From CANJIV01 sp046330225 (GTDB lineage: Bacteria; Actinomycetota; Thermoleophilia; Solirubrobacterales; Solirubrobacteraceae), in contig JAXLTD010000002.1 of NCBI GenBank assembly GCA_046330225.1, positions 558,001 to 622,000 on the forward strand: a stretch of DNA of 64,000 nt, given 5' to 3'. A program made the translations under genes and the position numbers. Each line of letters begins with the position of its first letter. Within the stretch, counting starts at the first letter, position 1. Below the pieces are notes generated by a model. It was not told where the DNA came from and did not search any database. It worked only from the letters and a program-made list of their open reading frames with translations. This document shows positions 62,230 through 64,000 of the stretch, in pieces.

Positions 62230-64000
62230 TGCTCAAGCCGCCAGAGTCCCGGCGCGCACCGGTCAGCCCGCAGCTCGCCATGCGGGTCGCCGTCCTGGGC
62301 GGCGTGGCGCTCGCGCTCTTCGCGATCGTGTTCTTCCGCCTGTGGTTCCTGCAGGTGCTGTCCGGCGACAAGTACCTGGCGCAGGCGAACGACAACCGCG
62401 TTCGCGACGTCGTCGTGGCGGCGCCGCGCGGCGACATCGTCGACCGCTCGGGCAAGGTGCTCGTCGACAACCGGATCGCGATCGCCGCGCAGATCCAGCC
62501 GCAGGAGCTGCCCGCCGACCCCGCCCAGCGCGACGGCCTCTACCGGCGCCTCGGCCGGGTGCTCGGAATGTCGCCGCGGCGCATCGAGCGCACGGTCGAC
62601 GAGCAGAAGACGCTGCTGCCCTACGCGAACATCACGATCAAGGCCGACGTCTCGCCCGACGTCTACGCCTACCTCGTCGAGCGCGGGTTCGAGTTCCCCT
62701 CGGTCACCGTCAACCGCGTCTACCTGCGCTCCTACCCCTACCACGAGCTCGGCGCCCAGCTGCTGGGCACCGTCGGCCAGCTCAGCCCGTCCGACGAGCG
62801 CAACCCGCGGTTCCGCGGCGTCAAGGGCGGCACCGTGATCGGCAAGGACGGCCTGGAGTACACCTACGACCGCTACCTGCGCGGCAAGCCGGGCGCGACT
62901 CGCGTCCAGGTCGACGCGCTCGGGCGGCCCAAGGGCGAGCTGGCGCTCACCGAGCCGGTCAAGGGCCAGCAGCTCAAGCTCTCGATCGACCTCGCGCTGC
63001 AGAAGGCCGGCCAGCAGGCGATGTCCGAGGCCGGCGGGATCCCGATCACCGACGGCGTGAAGAACCGGGGCGGCGCGTTCGTGGCGATGGATCCGCGCAA
63101 CGGCGAGATCCTCGCGATGGGCTCCTACCCGACCTACGACCCGAACCTCTTCGCCAAGCCGATCCGGCCGTCCGTGTTCAAGAAGCTCAACAGCGAGGAC
63201 GCCGGCTCGCCGCTCATCAACCGGGCGATCCAGGCGGTCTATCCGACGGGCTCGACCTTCAAGCTGGTGACCGGCATCGCCGGGCTGCAGGAGGGCGTGA
63301 TCACGCCCACGACGCCGGTCGACGACCCGGGATCGATCCGCATCGGCAACATCACCTTCAAGAACGCCGGCAACCAGGCCAACGGCGTCGTCGACATGCG
63401 CTCGGCGCTGAAGGTCTCCTCGGACGTCTACTTCTACCGGCTCGGCCGCGACCTCGACGCCCTCAAGGGCCAGCCCCTGCAGTCCTGGGCCACGCGCCTG
63501 GGCTTCGGCAAGCCGACCGGGATCGACCTGCCGGGCGAGACGGGCGGCCTGGTGCCCAACCCGGCCTGGCGCAACGACCTCTACGCGAAGAAGCTCACCG
63601 ACCGGCCGTGGTCGGTGGGCGACAACGTGAACCTCTCCGTCGGCCAGGGCGACCTGCAGGCGACGCCGCTGCAGCTCGCCACCGCCTACGCCGCGCTCGA
63701 GAACGGCGGCCGGGTCGTGACGCCGCACGTCGGGCTCGAGGTGGAGGACAGCTCGGGCCGCGTCCTGCAGCGCATCGAGCCGGGGGCGTCGCGCAAGGTC
63801 GTGATCTCGGACTCCACCCGGCAGGCCATCGCCGACGGCCTGCGCGCCGCCGCCTCCCAGGACGGCGGCACCTCGGCGGACGTGTTCCGCGGCTTCCCCT
63901 ATCCGGTTCACGGCAAGACGGGCACGGCCGAGCGCGCCGGCCAGGCCGACCAGTCCTGGTACGTGGCCTACGTGCCGGACAAGGCGCGCCCCATCGTCGT
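62226..64000 (+). CDS. mrdA: penicillin-binding protein 2, partial
   Basis: At least 591 residues, cut by the right window edge. One membrane helix (about 20-40), a pedestal domain with DVVVAAPRGDIVDRSGK, then the transpeptidase: STFK (YPTGSTFKLVTGI), SSD (KVSSDVYFY) and KTG (VHGKTGTAERA). Cross-links lateral wall peptidoglycan with RodA. Starts ATG at 62226 inside the mreD stop; a rodA gene probably follows. Confidence 0.95.
   Translation, partial: MMLKPPESRRAPVSPQLAMRVAVLGGVALALFAIVFFRLWFLQVLSGDKYLAQANDNRVRDVVVAAPRGDIVDRSGKVLVDNRIAIAAQIQPQELPADPAQRDGLYRRLGRVLGMSPRRIERTVDEQKTLLPYANITIKADVSPDVYAYLVERGFEFPSVTVNRVYLRSYPYHELGAQLLGTVGQLSPSDERNPRFRGVKGGTVIGKDGLEYTYDRYLRGKPGATRVQVDALGRPKGELALTEPVKGQQLKLSIDLALQKAGQQAMSEAGGIPITDGVKNRGGAFVAMDPRNGEILAMGSYPTYDPNLFAKPIRPSVFKKLNSEDAGSPLINRAIQAVYPTGSTFKLVTGIAGLQEGVITPTTPVDDPGSIRIGNITFKNAGNQANGVVDMRSALKVSSDVYFYRLGRDLDALKGQPLQSWATRLGFGKPTGIDLPGETGGLVPNPAWRNDLYAKKLTDRPWSVGDNVNLSVGQGDLQATPLQLATAYAALENGGRVVTPHVGLEVEDSSGRVLQRIEPGASRKVVISDSTRQAIADGLRAAASQDGGTSADVFRGFPYPVHGKTGTAERAGQADQSWYVAYVPDKARPIV

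Overview
The window is about 64 kb of very GC-rich DNA with dense, often overlapping genes (ATGA, GTGA and TGATG junctions), frequent GTG starts and TANNNT-type -10 boxes. The gene set points to a high-GC actinobacterium. It combines a complete mreB-mreC-mreD-mrdA elongation operon, tig-clpP-clpX, valS-folC and many secreted alanine-rich proteins, which fits the Thermoleophilia/Solirubrobacterales branch best. That placement is inference; no 16S or marker tree could be run.

Region 1 (1-28 kb) is chromosomal: trxB; a secreted protein behind a strong promoter with a dyad in its spacer; an ECF sigma factor translationally coupled to a DNA-repair methyltransferase (ogt); a tandem GNAT; a fatty-acid oxidation pair (3-hydroxyacyl-CoA dehydrogenase and acyl-CoA dehydrogenase); a BCP-type peroxiredoxin; and a B12-dependent photoreceptor repressor (CarH/LitR type) divergent from an ECF sigma factor (LitS-like), with 11-bp direct repeats between them. 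Next come a GGDEF/HD-GYP protein, a Nudix hydrolase, OsmC, a class III cyclase, a DUF1015 protein, a CAP protein, tRNA-Pro, several secreted repeat proteins (FG-GAP, HtaA-like, delta-60), an XdhC-family protein, an LCAD-type acyl-CoA dehydrogenase and a FlgM-like peptide. Eight genes here carry ten apparent single frameshifts, mostly in GC-rich runs; none was noticed after 28 kb.

Region 2 (28.24-38.15 kb) is an integrated mobile element of about 9.9 kb in the 3' half of a tRNA-Arg(TCT) gene. A 42-bp direct repeat bounds it and a tyrosine integrase sits at the right end. It has two divergent arms meeting at overlapping start codons, two small XRE regulators, a HEPN-like protein, a DUF3102 protein, an iteron-like GTGTCACC cluster, a scaffold-like protein, a P27-type terminase small subunit without a large subunit or capsid gene, a possible ADP-ribosyltransferase and an excisionase-like protein. 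This is the layout of a phage satellite (PICI-like island) and is the most interesting object in the window.

Region 3 (38.3-64 kb) returns to the chromosome: envelope and secreted proteins (HtaA-like, ferric-reductase-like, acyltransferase 3, lipoprotein hydrolase, PLC-like protein, sulfatase), tRNA-His, a membrane protein, a GST, and a repeat-rich gap. Then follow tig-clpP-clpX, an HTH/nucleotidyltransferase toxin-antitoxin pair, valS-folC with a 38-residue membrane peptide, a zinc-ribbon membrane protein, ndk-maf and the mre operon, which runs off the right edge inside mrdA.
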